From a bacterium (lineage in GTDB: Bacteria; BMS3Abin14), in the NCBI GenBank assembly GCA_022865845.1, contig JALHUC010000591.1, positions 1-12,610 of the forward strand: DNA of 12,610 nt, read 5' to 3'. Of the stretch, positions 7,174-12,610 are shown piece after piece. The notes below the pieces were generated by a model that was not told the DNA's origin, searched no databases, and saw only the letters and a program-made list of their open reading frames with translations. The stretch's first letter is position 1, and each line of letters starts with the position of its first letter. The translations under genes and the position numbers were made by a program.

Positions 7174-7461
7174 CTAAATGGACTTCATCATCTCGGGGAG
7201 GATCTTCTCCACATCCTGATGAGGCCTCGGAATGACGTGAACGGACACAACTTCTCCTACCTTCTGAGCGGCAGCCGCACCAGCGTCTGTCGCAGCCTTG
7301 ACGGCCCCGACATCACCGCGGACCATGGTGGTCACCAGCCCGGCCCCGATCTTGACATAGCCTACCAGCACCACATTAGCAGCCTTGACCATAGCATCCG
7401 CCGCTTCAATGTTGGCAACCAGACCCTTTGTTTCGATCATTCCCAATGCTTCCATTCCCAT
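7174..7461 (-). CDS. pduA: Hexameric BMC shell protein of the PduA/PduJ type
   Basis: Main hexagonal shell tile. The 95-residue product is very close to Salmonella Pdu[57 protein letters not shown] and [20 protein letters not shown] 7461 is chosen because AGGAG lies 8 nt upstream and the protein then aligns end to end with PduA; a GTG at 7479 would add six residues but lacks a site of its own. The pore loop reads KIGAG, with Ala40 where PduA has the pore-lining Ser40, a position reported to influence metabolite passage. PduA and PduJ cannot be told apart confidently; the position next to pduB favours pduA. A strong hairpin lies upstream between this gene and the membrane protein gene. Confidence 0.95.
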   Translation of the reverse strand: MGMEALGMIETKGLVANIEAADAMVKAANVVLVGYVKIGAGLVTTMVRGDVGAVKAATDAGAAAAQKVGEVVSVHVIPRPHQDVEKILPEMMKSI

Positions 7462-7499
7462 GAGACTTTCTCCTATCACCCTGCCGGGTTACGGAAACA

Positions 7500-7540
7500 A
7501 CGGCTTCGGGGGTCGCTCCAACAGCGGCCCCCGAAGCCGT
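7500..7540 (-). other. Very stable intergenic hairpin between the DUF1097 gene and pduA
   Basis: ACGGCTTCGGGGG (7500-7512) pairs with CCCCCGAAGCCGT (7528-7540), and CGCT (7514-7517) with AGCG (7523-7526), around a single mismatch (7513/7527) and a 5-nt loop. In the operon direction it is followed by TGTTTCC, not a clean T run. It could cause partial termination or act as a 5' stabiliser for the shell and dehydratase transcript, separating their dosage from gldA and the membrane protein. Confidence 0.7.
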
Positions 7541-7559
7541 CACGATGTTTATTGAAAGA

Positions 7560-8048
7560 CTAGGCCGAAGCTTCCTCTTTTTTCTTTGCGAAAAGATCCG
7601 GCAGCTTCGCGGAAAGGAGCCCGGCAAAGTTGCCGATGGTCATGCAGACGAGGGTGCTCAAAAGGGTGACCCAGATATCTCCGTCGTGGGCTCCCAGATT
7701 CCCGAAATAAACAGCCGCTCCTACAAACTGCCCGGGAATGGCGACCAAAAGGGGAATGTTCCCTTCTATCGTCATGACGAAGCAGTAGACCCCGATGATC
7801 GCGGAAAGGGCCAGAAGGTTCCCTCCGCCCACCTTTGTCCACAGAAAGAAGAAGATCGCCCCCTGCGTCATTCCGGCGATATTGGCCGCGAGGGATTTCT
7901 TGAGGCCTTCGGTATTCCCCCCGGCGTAATAGAAGCTGGCCCATCCAGCGTAACCGACCCAGGCAATGAGCCACCCCTGCATGACTGTTATCTGGAACCA
8001 GAGTCCGCACAGAACACCAATACTTATTGAAACCGGTAGTAATGCCAT
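7560..8048 (-). CDS. DUF1097-family inner-membrane protein
   Basis: A 162-residue hydrophobic protein recognisable as the DUF1097 family (E. coli YcdZ type), which has no established function. About six membrane segments are visible: near 1-20, 24-44, 54-72 (QGAIFFFLW), 76-95 (IIGVYCFVMTI), 97-117 (PLLVAIPGQFVGAAVYFG) and 124-145 (WVTLLSTLVCMTIGNFAGLL), followed by a basic C-terminus AKKKEEASA. ATG 8048 is preferred: AGGAG is 8 nt upstream, while a TTG at 8054 sits too close to it. The start is 2 nt past the gldA stop, so the two are tightly coupled. From memory DUF1097 genes recur near BMC or alcohol-use loci; transport or facilitation of glycerol/propanediol is a guess. No solute-carrier motif is seen. 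Confidence 0.85.
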   Translation of the reverse strand: MALLPVSISIGVLCGLWFQITVMQGWLIAWVGYAGWASFYYAGGNTEGLKKSLAANIAGMTQGAIFFFLWTKVGGGNLLALSAIIGVYCFVMTIEGNIPLLVAIPGQFVGAAVYFGNLGAHDGDIWVTLLSTLVCMTIGNFAGLLSAKLPDLFAKKKEEASA

Positions 8049-8050
8049 TT

Positions 8051-9157
8051 TCAATTCTCCTTTTTAAATTCTCTACCGAGAGCGTCCGCGGTCCAGATGG
8101 CGCTTTCGACCATATCTGCCGTCACGGGGAACCAGGTCGCATGAATAGTTTCACCCTCAGCTGTCGTCGCCTCAGCCGCCCTCCTGATATCTTCGGGTGT
8201 GGGGTTCTTAAGTCCTATTTCCTCGAGAGTAATGGGCAGGCCGACGCTTTTACAGAATTTGAAAACTTCTTTGATATTTTTTGAAGGTCTACCTTCGAGG
8301 ACCAACTGGGTAAGGGTACCGAAGGACACTTTCTGGCCGTGGTGTTTGTCGTGGGATCCCTCGAGTACGGTTAATCCGTTATGGACAGAGTGAGATCCGG
8401 CCAGACCACCGCTTTCAAAACCAATTCCACTCAGAAGCGTATTGGCCTCTACAATAGCTTCGACAGCCGGCGTTACGGAGTTCCTCTCCACCGCCAGTTT
8501 GGCCTGAAGACCAAACTCCAGAAGGGTATCGTAGCAGAGCCTCGCTAATGCCAACGCGGCAAGGGTGGGTGGTGTGCCGCCTGTAAGGACATTCGGCTTG
8601 CAGCTCCTGGCACACGTATCGGCCTCCCAGAATGTGGCCAGAGCATCGCCCATTCCCGCAATGAGAAACTCCACGGGGGCCTGCGCAACAACCGCGGTGT
8701 CAACGAGAACGCATTCAGGACTTTTCGGGAGGACCAAGTAGCTTTCGAACACATGGTTGTCAGTGTAAATGACCGAAAGAGCTGAACAGGGAGCATCCGT
8801 GGATGCAATAGTGGGAACGACAATGACCGGAACTTTCATCGCGTGGGCCACAGCTTTCCCCGTGTCTATCACCTTGCCCCCACCGGCCGCGATCACCAGG
8901 TCCGCTCCGTAGGCCTTCCCCACACCAACCAGTCTTTGAATCTCTTTGTTACAGCACTCGCCGTTAAAACTTTCTCGTTTACAATCAATGCCTTTCTCTT
9001 TCAGGCTGGACTCGATGGCCGCGCCGCAAGATGAAAGGGCCGACCGTCCACCTGTCAAGAGAGCCTTCGTTCCAAAATTACTCGCGTGGGTTCCGATTTC
9101 CTTTATGGCTCCGGCACCCTGGATATACCTGGATGGTGCCAACAGTAGTCTTCCCAT
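8051..9157 (-). CDS. gldA: Glycerol dehydrogenase (NAD-dependent, GldA/DhaD family)
   Basis: Metal-dependent dehydrogenase of the iron-containing/GldA superfamily, interconverting glycerol and dihydroxyacetone with NAD; relatives also act on 1,2-propanediol/hydroxyacetone. The 368 residues match GldA (about 367). Visible features are the glycine-rich NAD site AAGGGKVIDTGKAVAH (90-105), VPTIASTDAPCSALSVIYTD (114-133) and the metal ligands Asp171 (GMGDALATFWEAD), His256 (GLAGSHSVHNGLT) and His273 (HHGQKVSFGTLTQLVLEGR). ATG 9157 has an excellent AGGAGG 6 nt upstream, directly preceded by a G8 run. There is no N- or C-terminal targeting helix, so the enzyme is probably cytosolic. As first gene of the BMC operon it suggests glycerol as substrate or an oxidative branch beside the dehydratase, as in dha regulons. 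Confidence 0.94.
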   Translation of the reverse strand: MGRLLLAPSRYIQGAGAIKEIGTHASNFGTKALLTGGRSALSSCGAAIESSLKEKGIDCKRESFNGECCNKEIQRLVGVGKAYGADLVIAAGGGKVIDTGKAVAHAMKVPVIVVPTIASTDAPCSALSVIYTDNHVFESYLVLPKSPECVLVDTAVVAQAPVEFLIAGMGDALATFWEADTCARSCKPNVLTGGTPPTLAALALARLCYDTLLEFGLQAKLAVERNSVTPAVEAIVEANTLLSGIGFESGGLAGSHSVHNGLTVLEGSHDKHHGQKVSFGTLTQLVLEGRPSKNIKEVFKFCKSVGLPITLEEIGLKNPTPEDIRRAAEATTAEGETIHATWFPVTADMVESAIWTADALGREFKKEN

Positions 9158-9196
9158 GCCTTACCTCCTCCCCCCCCTTAAGAAATAGTTTTTTTG

Positions 9197-9234
9197 CCGG
9201 CACTAGACCGCAAATCCGGCACTAGACCGTAAAT
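9197..9234 (-). repeat. Two-copy 19-bp tandem repeat upstream of gldA
   Basis: CCGGCACTAGACCGCAAAT (9197-9215) is followed directly by CCGGCACTAGACCGTAAAT (9216-9234): 18 of 19 positions match. It ends 39 bp before the gldA start codon. It may be a paired binding site for the response regulator or another repressor/activator, or a leader RNA element. Confidence 0.9.
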
Positions 9235-9483
9235 CCTGGGTTAAAGGTAATAAGCCCTGAAACCATACAGCAGCTTCTGTCTAAACCTTCCAACCACCTC
9301 CTCGCATAATGGAATATGTTCAGTGTCGACAATCCGGACGGCAGACTCGGATGAATACGATAAAGCCTCTGCTCATCCAGGTAATTACGGCATCTACGCT
9401 ATCTTATTGATAGGGAAGCGCACCGCTCGTTTAAAAAATTGCCAACATCAGGATCTCAGGCTTTTGCGAATCCCTTGTTCACA

Positions 9484-9519
9484 ACCGGTAAGGGTGCATA
9501 ACGCGGGCACACTTCCGGT
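9484..9519 (-). other. Imperfect 36-nt hairpin or operator near the predicted transcript 5' end
   Basis: Inverted repeat: ACCGG (9484-9488) with CCGGT (9515-9519), AAG (9490-9492) with CTT (9512-9514), GTGC (9494-9497) with GCAC (9507-9510), one bulge, one mismatch and a 9-nt loop, 12 pairs in all. It lies just downstream of the proposed -10, so it could form at the 5' end of the leader RNA or act as a palindromic operator. Confidence 0.5.
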
Positions 9520-9528
9520 CTTCTTCAT

Positions 9529-9557
9529 ATAATAGATCGAATTGGAACAAGCTGCAA
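9529..9557 (-). promoter_or_regulatory. Candidate sigma70-type promoter for the gldA/pdu operon
   Basis: On the minus strand TTGCAG (9557-9552) and TATTAT (9534-9529) are separated by exactly 17 nt, giving four of six and five of six consensus matches. The start point would be near 9522, leaving a leader of about 365 nt before gldA. The weak -35 fits a promoter needing an activator. Confidence 0.4.
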
Positions 9558-9578
9558 TTCCTCAAGGTGGGGACTTTT

Positions 9579-9607
9579 ATCACCCTATCGGGTGCTTTTC
9601 GGGTGAT
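9579..9607 (-). promoter_or_regulatory. Candidate activator site: inverted plus direct repeat upstream of the -35
   Basis: ATCACCC (9579-9585) is complementary to GGGTGAT (9601-9607), and an inner GGGTG (9590-9594) can compete for the same CACCC. On the minus strand this reads as two CACCCGA units 11 bp apart (one helical turn). It is centred roughly 70 bp upstream of the predicted start point, where a NarL-type activator could bind. As RNA it could form alternative hairpins, but no T run follows in the minus direction. Confidence 0.35.
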
Positions 9608-9640
9608 ATTGGTAGTGTGTGGAGAAAATCGTTTCCCTTT

Positions 9641-9656
9641 ACAGGATTTTCAGGAT
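9641..9656. repeat. Short CAGGAT intergenic repeat
   Basis: ACAGGATTTTCAGGAT holds two CAGGAT units 9 bp apart. Similar CAGGAT-type strings are, from memory, dispersed in intergenic DNA of some Desulfobacterota; here only a remnant is seen. Confidence 0.35.
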
Positions 9657-9703
9657 GCAGGGAGTCGCATGACAGGGTTATTCTCGAACTGTGCTGAAAA
9701 TTC

Positions 9704-10147
9704 TTACGGGATACTACTACCCGATACGGACAGAGAAGGGGAGTGATGCTGTTTACTGTTCAGCATATAGAAAGAGGTGATACTCGAACCCTCGTGGAGG
9801 GCCCTGGCAATTTGGGCAAGTTCTCTGGATCCAATGCTTTTAAGGATGTAGGCGTCTGCGCCAGCAACAACCGCCCTGGTGATGCTGTTTTCATCGTCAT
9901 AAGACGACAGAACCATCACTTTGATCTGTGGAAAGTTCTTTTTAAGTGTCTTAATTGTATTGAGGCAGGAAAAACCTTTTCCGTTCAGGTCGATCAGGCA
10001 GACGTCCGGCGGGTTGGACATCATCTGGTCGACGGAATTCATGCAGTCCCAAGAATCGCCCACAAAAATCACATCTTCCTCACAATCAAGGCTGTACTTC
10101 AGTGCTGCTCTGTATAGCGGATCCTGGTCAGCAAAAAATATTTTCAT
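9704..10147 (-). CDS. Receiver-only response regulator, paralogue of the adjacent NarL-type regulator
   Basis: A 147-residue single receiver domain (about 2-122) with a short Ser/His-rich tail and no DNA-binding domain. The putative phosphorylation site Asp53 (PDVCLIDLNGKG), Ser81 (VMVLSS) and Lys103 (AGADAYILKS) are present. The acidic pocket is altered: DQDP (7-10) replaces the usual DDHP, and the loop after the phospho-Asp lacks MPG. Similarity to the upstream regulator is clear along the domain, including LIDL/LIDI and ILKSIGSRELAQIARAL against LLKSIGLDALAEISRAF. This suggests tandem duplication with loss of the helix-turn-helix. ATG 10147 has GGAG 6 nt upstream; the open frame extends further back but overlaps the previous gene and lacks a site. 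It could act as a phosphate sink, a modulator or a decayed copy. No helix-turn-helix remnant was seen after the stop. Confidence 0.85.
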   Translation of the reverse strand: MKIFFADQDPLYRAALKYSLDCEEDVIFVGDSWDCMNSVDQMMSNPPDVCLIDLNGKGFSCLNTIKTLKKNFPQIKVMVLSSYDDENSITRAVVAGADAYILKSIGSRELAQIARALHEGSSITSFYMLNSKQHHSPSLSVSGSSIP

Positions 10148-10213
10148 TACAATCTCCGTTGTGTTTGGCAATAACCGTTTCTGGTATCTTAAATAAACAA
10201 CAAATGCAATTAC

Positions 10214-10240
10214 AAAAAAGGCATCCTGCTGCTCATGCCC
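10214..10240 (-). terminator. Putative intrinsic terminator or attenuator between the two regulator genes
   Basis: In the minus direction GGGCAT (10240-10235) and ATGCCT (10224-10219) pair (one G-U), with a 10-nt loop, and TTTTTT follows (10219-10214). The stem overlaps the end of the NarL-type regulator gene including its TGA. The short stem suggests partial termination. Confidence 0.5.
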
Positions 10241-10892
10241 TGGTTTTCCTCTCATGGGAAACCCTCATCGCCTCGATCCGGTTCCTGACATGGATCTTCC
10301 GGTAAATGTTCTTAACATGGGTTTTAACCGTATCCTGGCTGATGTATAAGTTGCGCGCAATGTCCTTATTGCACTTACCTTTCACAACAAGGTTGAAAAC
10401 TTCGTTCTCCCTTCTGGTTAATTGATCTAAGGGACCTTTAGAAGATTCATTCTCTCCATCACACTGGATTGTCAAATTGGCCAAATATGGAGAAATTATC
10501 TCTTCCCCACGGTAAAAAGCTCTGCTGATTTCGGCAAGGGCATCCAAACCGATGCTTTTGAGCAAATAACCGTTCGCCCCTGCTTTCATGGCATTCCTGA
10601 CGTAATTTTCGTCCTTAAAGGTTGAAAGAGCGAAGATAATCATTTCCGAAGATGTCTTTCTTATGATCCTGATTACCTCGATGCCCGAAAGACCTGGCAT
10701 ATCGATGTCGATAAGGCAAACGTCAGGGCATTGGGCCTTTACCTTGTCCACGGCTGTAAACCCGTCCGCAGCCTCCCCAACATAATCGAATCCCTTTTCC
10801 GCGGTGAACGAAAGCCTTAAGCCGGCTCGCAACAGCGGGTGGTCATCGGCCACAAATACCTTGATCAGTTCCTGGACCTCGCTACAAATCAT
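10233..10892 (-). CDS. NarL/FixJ-family response regulator
   Basis: A 219-residue transcriptional regulator with an N-terminal receiver (about 10-128) and a C-terminal LuxR-type helix-turn-helix (158-210). The acidic pocket is ADDHP (15-19), the phospho-acceptor Asp62 (VCLIDIDMPGLSG), the switch residue is in FALST (Ser90) and the conserved Lys112 is in NGYLLKS. The DNA-binding part reads LTRRENEVFNLVVKGKCNKD and NLYISQDTVKTHVKNIYRKI, all canonical. ATG 10892 is chosen because GGAGG lies 8 nt upstream; an earlier in-frame start at 10943 would add 17 residues that do not belong to the domain. It lies 176 nt after the kinase gene; that gap holds nothing I can name. It is the likely partner of the PocR kinase and the likely activator of the BMC operon, possibly at the repeats between 9197 and 9607. 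That link is inference. Confidence 0.94.
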   Translation of the reverse strand: MICSEVQELIKVFVADDHPLLRAGLRLSFTAEKGFDYVGEAADGFTAVDKVKAQCPDVCLIDIDMPGLSGIEVIRIIRKTSSEMIIFALSTFKDENYVRNAMKAGANGYLLKSIGLDALAEISRAFYRGEEIISPYLANLTIQCDGENESSKGPLDQLTRRENEVFNLVVKGKCNKDIARNLYISQDTVKTHVKNIYRKIHVRNRIEAMRVSHERKTRA

Positions 10893-11068
10893 CAGCCTGT
10901 CCTCCAGACCGCAACTCGAACCACCTCTGTGGTCAATAGTCACTGAAAGTATCTGGCAAATGTTGGACTCGGTTGTTCTCCCCAGAAGCTTGATGAAACC
11001 GCATCCTCCACACCTGACCCGAGGAAAGGGTGGTCACTACTCGGATCCAACTGTCAACGCAGGTGATA

Positions 11069-12610
11069 CTATAACACTGCAGGCAGAACAAAGGAAAATA
11101 TGCACCCCTCATTCTTCCTGGAATTACTATATAATGCCGGGGATTTTAACCAGATGCAGCCGTCATGAGCTTCCACCATTTGTTTGCAGACCGCAAGGCC
11201 TATGCCCATGTTCCTTCTCTCCGGCCTCTCCGGCATATTCATGGTTTTAACGGTGAAAAATTTGTCGAAAATATGGTTCTGGTACTTTTCCGAAACACCC
11301 ACGCCGCTGTCGATGATCTCATTAAGAATGTAATATCTCCCATCCACCAGAACCTCTTTGAAATAGGATGGAACGCCATTTTCCACACTTTTGAGTTCGG
11401 AACCGGAGACCATGGTGGAAAACACCTCAATCACGCTCCCTTCGGGACTGTATCTGATAGCGTTTTCAATGAGATTGACGAAAACGCGTGTTAATCTCAC
11501 GCTGTCTCCAGTCAACTTCAGCGGTTTTGGCGGTGCCCGATGGCGAATGGTGATCCCCTTGTCGTCAGAATAGAACTTCAGCTGCTGAATGCTATTGTTA
11601 ACAACTTCCGTGATGTCAAAAATGGTCTTGAAAAGGCCGATCTGCCCGCTTTCGCCTCGGTAGTTATCCAGCAGGTCGTTGGCAAGGCCATAGATCTGGT
11701 TCGTGGTACCGATGGCCATGGTTAGGATCTCTTGTTGTCGTTCGTCAAAAGCAAGATCGGAAACAGCCAGGAGTTGAAGTGCTTTTTGAACTGAAAGGAC
11801 AGGGTTCCTCATATCGTGAGTCACCATGGCAACCAGTTCTTCTTTCATTCGTTGGACATTTTTCTCTTCCGAAATGTCACGAATTACCGCAACATATCCC
11901 TTGTTTCCCTCCTTTTCAGGATCGACAATGGCAGAGAGAGAAAAATGGACAGGGAATTCGGTCTGGTCCGACCTCTTCGCCAGCAACTCCCCCAGCCAGC
12001 TCTTCTCCTGACAGTGGTGTAAGGCCTTGCCCAGGTAAGTATCCACGGATTTCTGACCCGCCAGCAGGGACAGAACGGACCTGCCGATCAACTGCTTGGT
12101 ATCCAGCTGAAAAATATGCTCGCTGGCATTGTTAACCGTGGTGATGTTGTGCTCGTCGTCTATGGAAATAATACTGTCTGATACACTGTTTATGAGAAGA
12201 TTGAGGTATTCCTGAGAGCTTTGGAAGAGCCGGTACTTTCCAAGCACCAACTCGCTTACCGTCTTCGTGATAAGAGCCATCAGGTTAACGACATCCAACA
12301 GACGGGAGCGGCTCATTATCGGGATCTGCGCCATCGCTTCCACATATCCTGAAACGTCAGAGATCCCTATGGAAAGGGCTCTCGCATGGGCCTCCTCCTC
12401 TTCCATGGGTTCTTCCAGCACCTGCCCGCACAGAACGGTTGCAAGGTGGTACCCTTCAACAATGACGGGTGCGGCACAGTCGATCAACCCGGCGTTGAGA
12501 CAAGTGTAAATGACCGGCTCCCTTTTCCGGGCCGATTCCTCCCCACCGTATCGATCACTCTCATGGCAATTCCTTCTGCCTTCCTCGGTGGCTCTGCAAT
12601 ACTTTTCGCA
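11069..12610 (-). CDS. PocR-domain sensor histidine kinase, C-terminal 513 residues (5' end beyond window)
   Basis: Soluble sensor kinase; the frame is open to the right edge, so the N-terminus is missing. Numbering visible residues from the edge: the end of a PocR ligand-sensing domain (1-75) with Cys1, Cys5, Cys15 and Cys37 and the typical PVIYTCLNAGLIDCAAPVIV and VLCGQVL; a linker helix; a PAS domain (about 136-250, SVSDSIISIDDEHNITTVNN); HisKA with phospho-acceptor His265 (VTHDMRNPVLS); and HATPase_c with N box NLIENAIRYSPEG (379-391), G1 DSGVG (434-438) and G2 NMGIGLAVCKQM. An insertion of roughly 40 residues separates the N and G1 boxes. No membrane segment is visible. PocR domains bind small hydrocarbon-type ligands; Salmonella PocR responds to 1,2-propanediol. 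Sensing of propanediol or glycerol is inferred from that and from the operon. The response regulator gene follows 176 nt downstream. Confidence 0.94.
   Translation of the reverse strand, partial: CEKYCRATEEGRRNCHESDRYGGEESARKREPVIYTCLNAGLIDCAAPVIVEGYHLATVLCGQVLEEPMEEEEAHARALSIGISDVSGYVEAMAQIPIMSRSRLLDVVNLMALITKTVSELVLGKYRLFQSSQEYLNLLINSVSDSIISIDDEHNITTVNNASEHIFQLDTKQLIGRSVLSLLAGQKSVDTYLGKALHHCQEKSWLGELLAKRSDQTEFPVHFSLSAIVDPEKEGNKGYVAVIRDISEEKNVQRMKEELVAMVTHDMRNPVLSVQKALQLLAVSDLAFDERQQEILTMAIGTTNQIYGLANDLLDNYRGESGQIGLFKTIFDITEVVNNSIQQLKFYSDDKGITIRHRAPPKPLKLTGDSVRLTRVFVNLIENAIRYSPEGSVIEVFSTMVSGSELKSVENGVPSYFKEVLVDGRYYILNEIIDSGVGVSEKYQNHIFDKFFTVKTMNMPERPERRNMGIGLAVCKQMVEAHDGCIWLKSPALYSNSRKNEGCIFSFVLPAVL

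Larger units (their letters stand above)
9158..9703. other. Control region without a gene, between the regulators and the operon
   Basis: About 546 bp with no convincing coding sequence on either strand. Contents from right to left: a CAGGAT repeat (9641-9656), an inverted/direct repeat element (9579-9607), a sigma70-like promoter (9529-9557), a 36-nt hairpin (9484-9519), a small inverted repeat CTATC/GATAG (9399-9413), a 19-bp tandem duplication (9197-9234) and the G8 tract plus Shine-Dalgarno of gldA. If the promoter is right, the gldA leader would be about 365 nt. I looked for, and did not see, a cobalamin riboswitch B12 box. Confidence 0.8.

Noticed and set aside
9223..9303. Possible minus-strand leader peptide (TTG at 9293, about 23 codons, ending inside the tandem repeat) behind GAGGAGG
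   Set aside because: Only about 3 nt separate the Shine-Dalgarno and the TTG, too short for efficient starting, and the peptide has no regulatory codon run.
9323..9532. Plus-strand 69-codon frame in the control region
   Set aside because: No ribosome binding site, no recognisable family, and it overlaps the predicted promoter and hairpin.
9579..9607. Intrinsic terminator for the regulator operon
   Set aside because: The inverted repeat is clear, but in the minus direction it is followed by ATAAAAG rather than a T run.
9158..9703. Cobalamin riboswitch before a B12-dependent operon
   Set aside because: I looked for the conserved B12-box sequence on the minus strand and found no match; a covariance-model scan would settle it.

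Overview
The window is one minus-strand locus for a B12-dependent diol/glycerol dehydratase bacterial microcompartment (BMC), preceded by its regulators. Everything recognisable reads right to left, and both window edges cut a gene. The gene set (pduABCDEGH-type genes, a GldA-type dehydrogenase, a DUF1097 membrane protein, a PocR-domain histidine kinase) indicates an anaerobic or facultative bacterium. It does not fix the taxon. A short CAGGAT-type intergenic repeat resembles motifs I associate with Desulfobacterota ('deltaproteobacteria'), but that is a weak inference.

Regulatory block (12610 to 9704): a soluble sensor kinase with PocR, PAS, HisKA and HATPase domains (N-terminus beyond the window), a NarL/FixJ-type response regulator, a putative terminator, and a receiver-only paralogue of that regulator with altered active-site surroundings. 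Here the PocR ligand-sensing domain, known from the AraC-type activator of the Salmonella pdu operon, is fused to a two-component kinase.

Control region (9703 to 9158, about 546 bp): no convincing gene. It holds a plausible sigma70-type promoter directed at gldA, an inverted/direct-repeat element upstream of its -35, a strong imperfect hairpin just downstream of its -10, a nearly perfect 19-bp tandem duplication and a G8 tract beside the gldA ribosome binding site. I saw no cobalamin riboswitch signature.

Structural operon (9157 to 1): gldA, DUF1097 membrane protein, a strong intergenic hairpin, then pduA-like hexameric shell protein, pduB-like shell protein, pduC, pduD and pduE dehydratase subunits, pduG and pduH reactivase subunits, a second hexameric BMC protein with an in-frame TGA followed by 109 more open codons, and the start of a third type of BMC protein. 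The dehydratase converts 1,2-propanediol or glycerol to an aldehyde inside the shell, the reactivase exchanges damaged cobalamin, and the shell confines the aldehyde. GldA has no targeting helix and probably works in the cytosol on the glycerol/dihydroxyacetone couple. Aldehyde-processing enzymes (PduP, PduL, PduQ types) are not in the window and would be expected beyond position 1.

The least ordinary points are: (1) the BMC protein whose low-complexity, lysine-rich tail lies in frame behind a TGA; (2) a reactivase small subunit carrying a C-terminal extension that looks like an encapsulation peptide; (3) PocR-kinase control with a duplicated, receiver-only second regulator; (4) the structured leader/control region.
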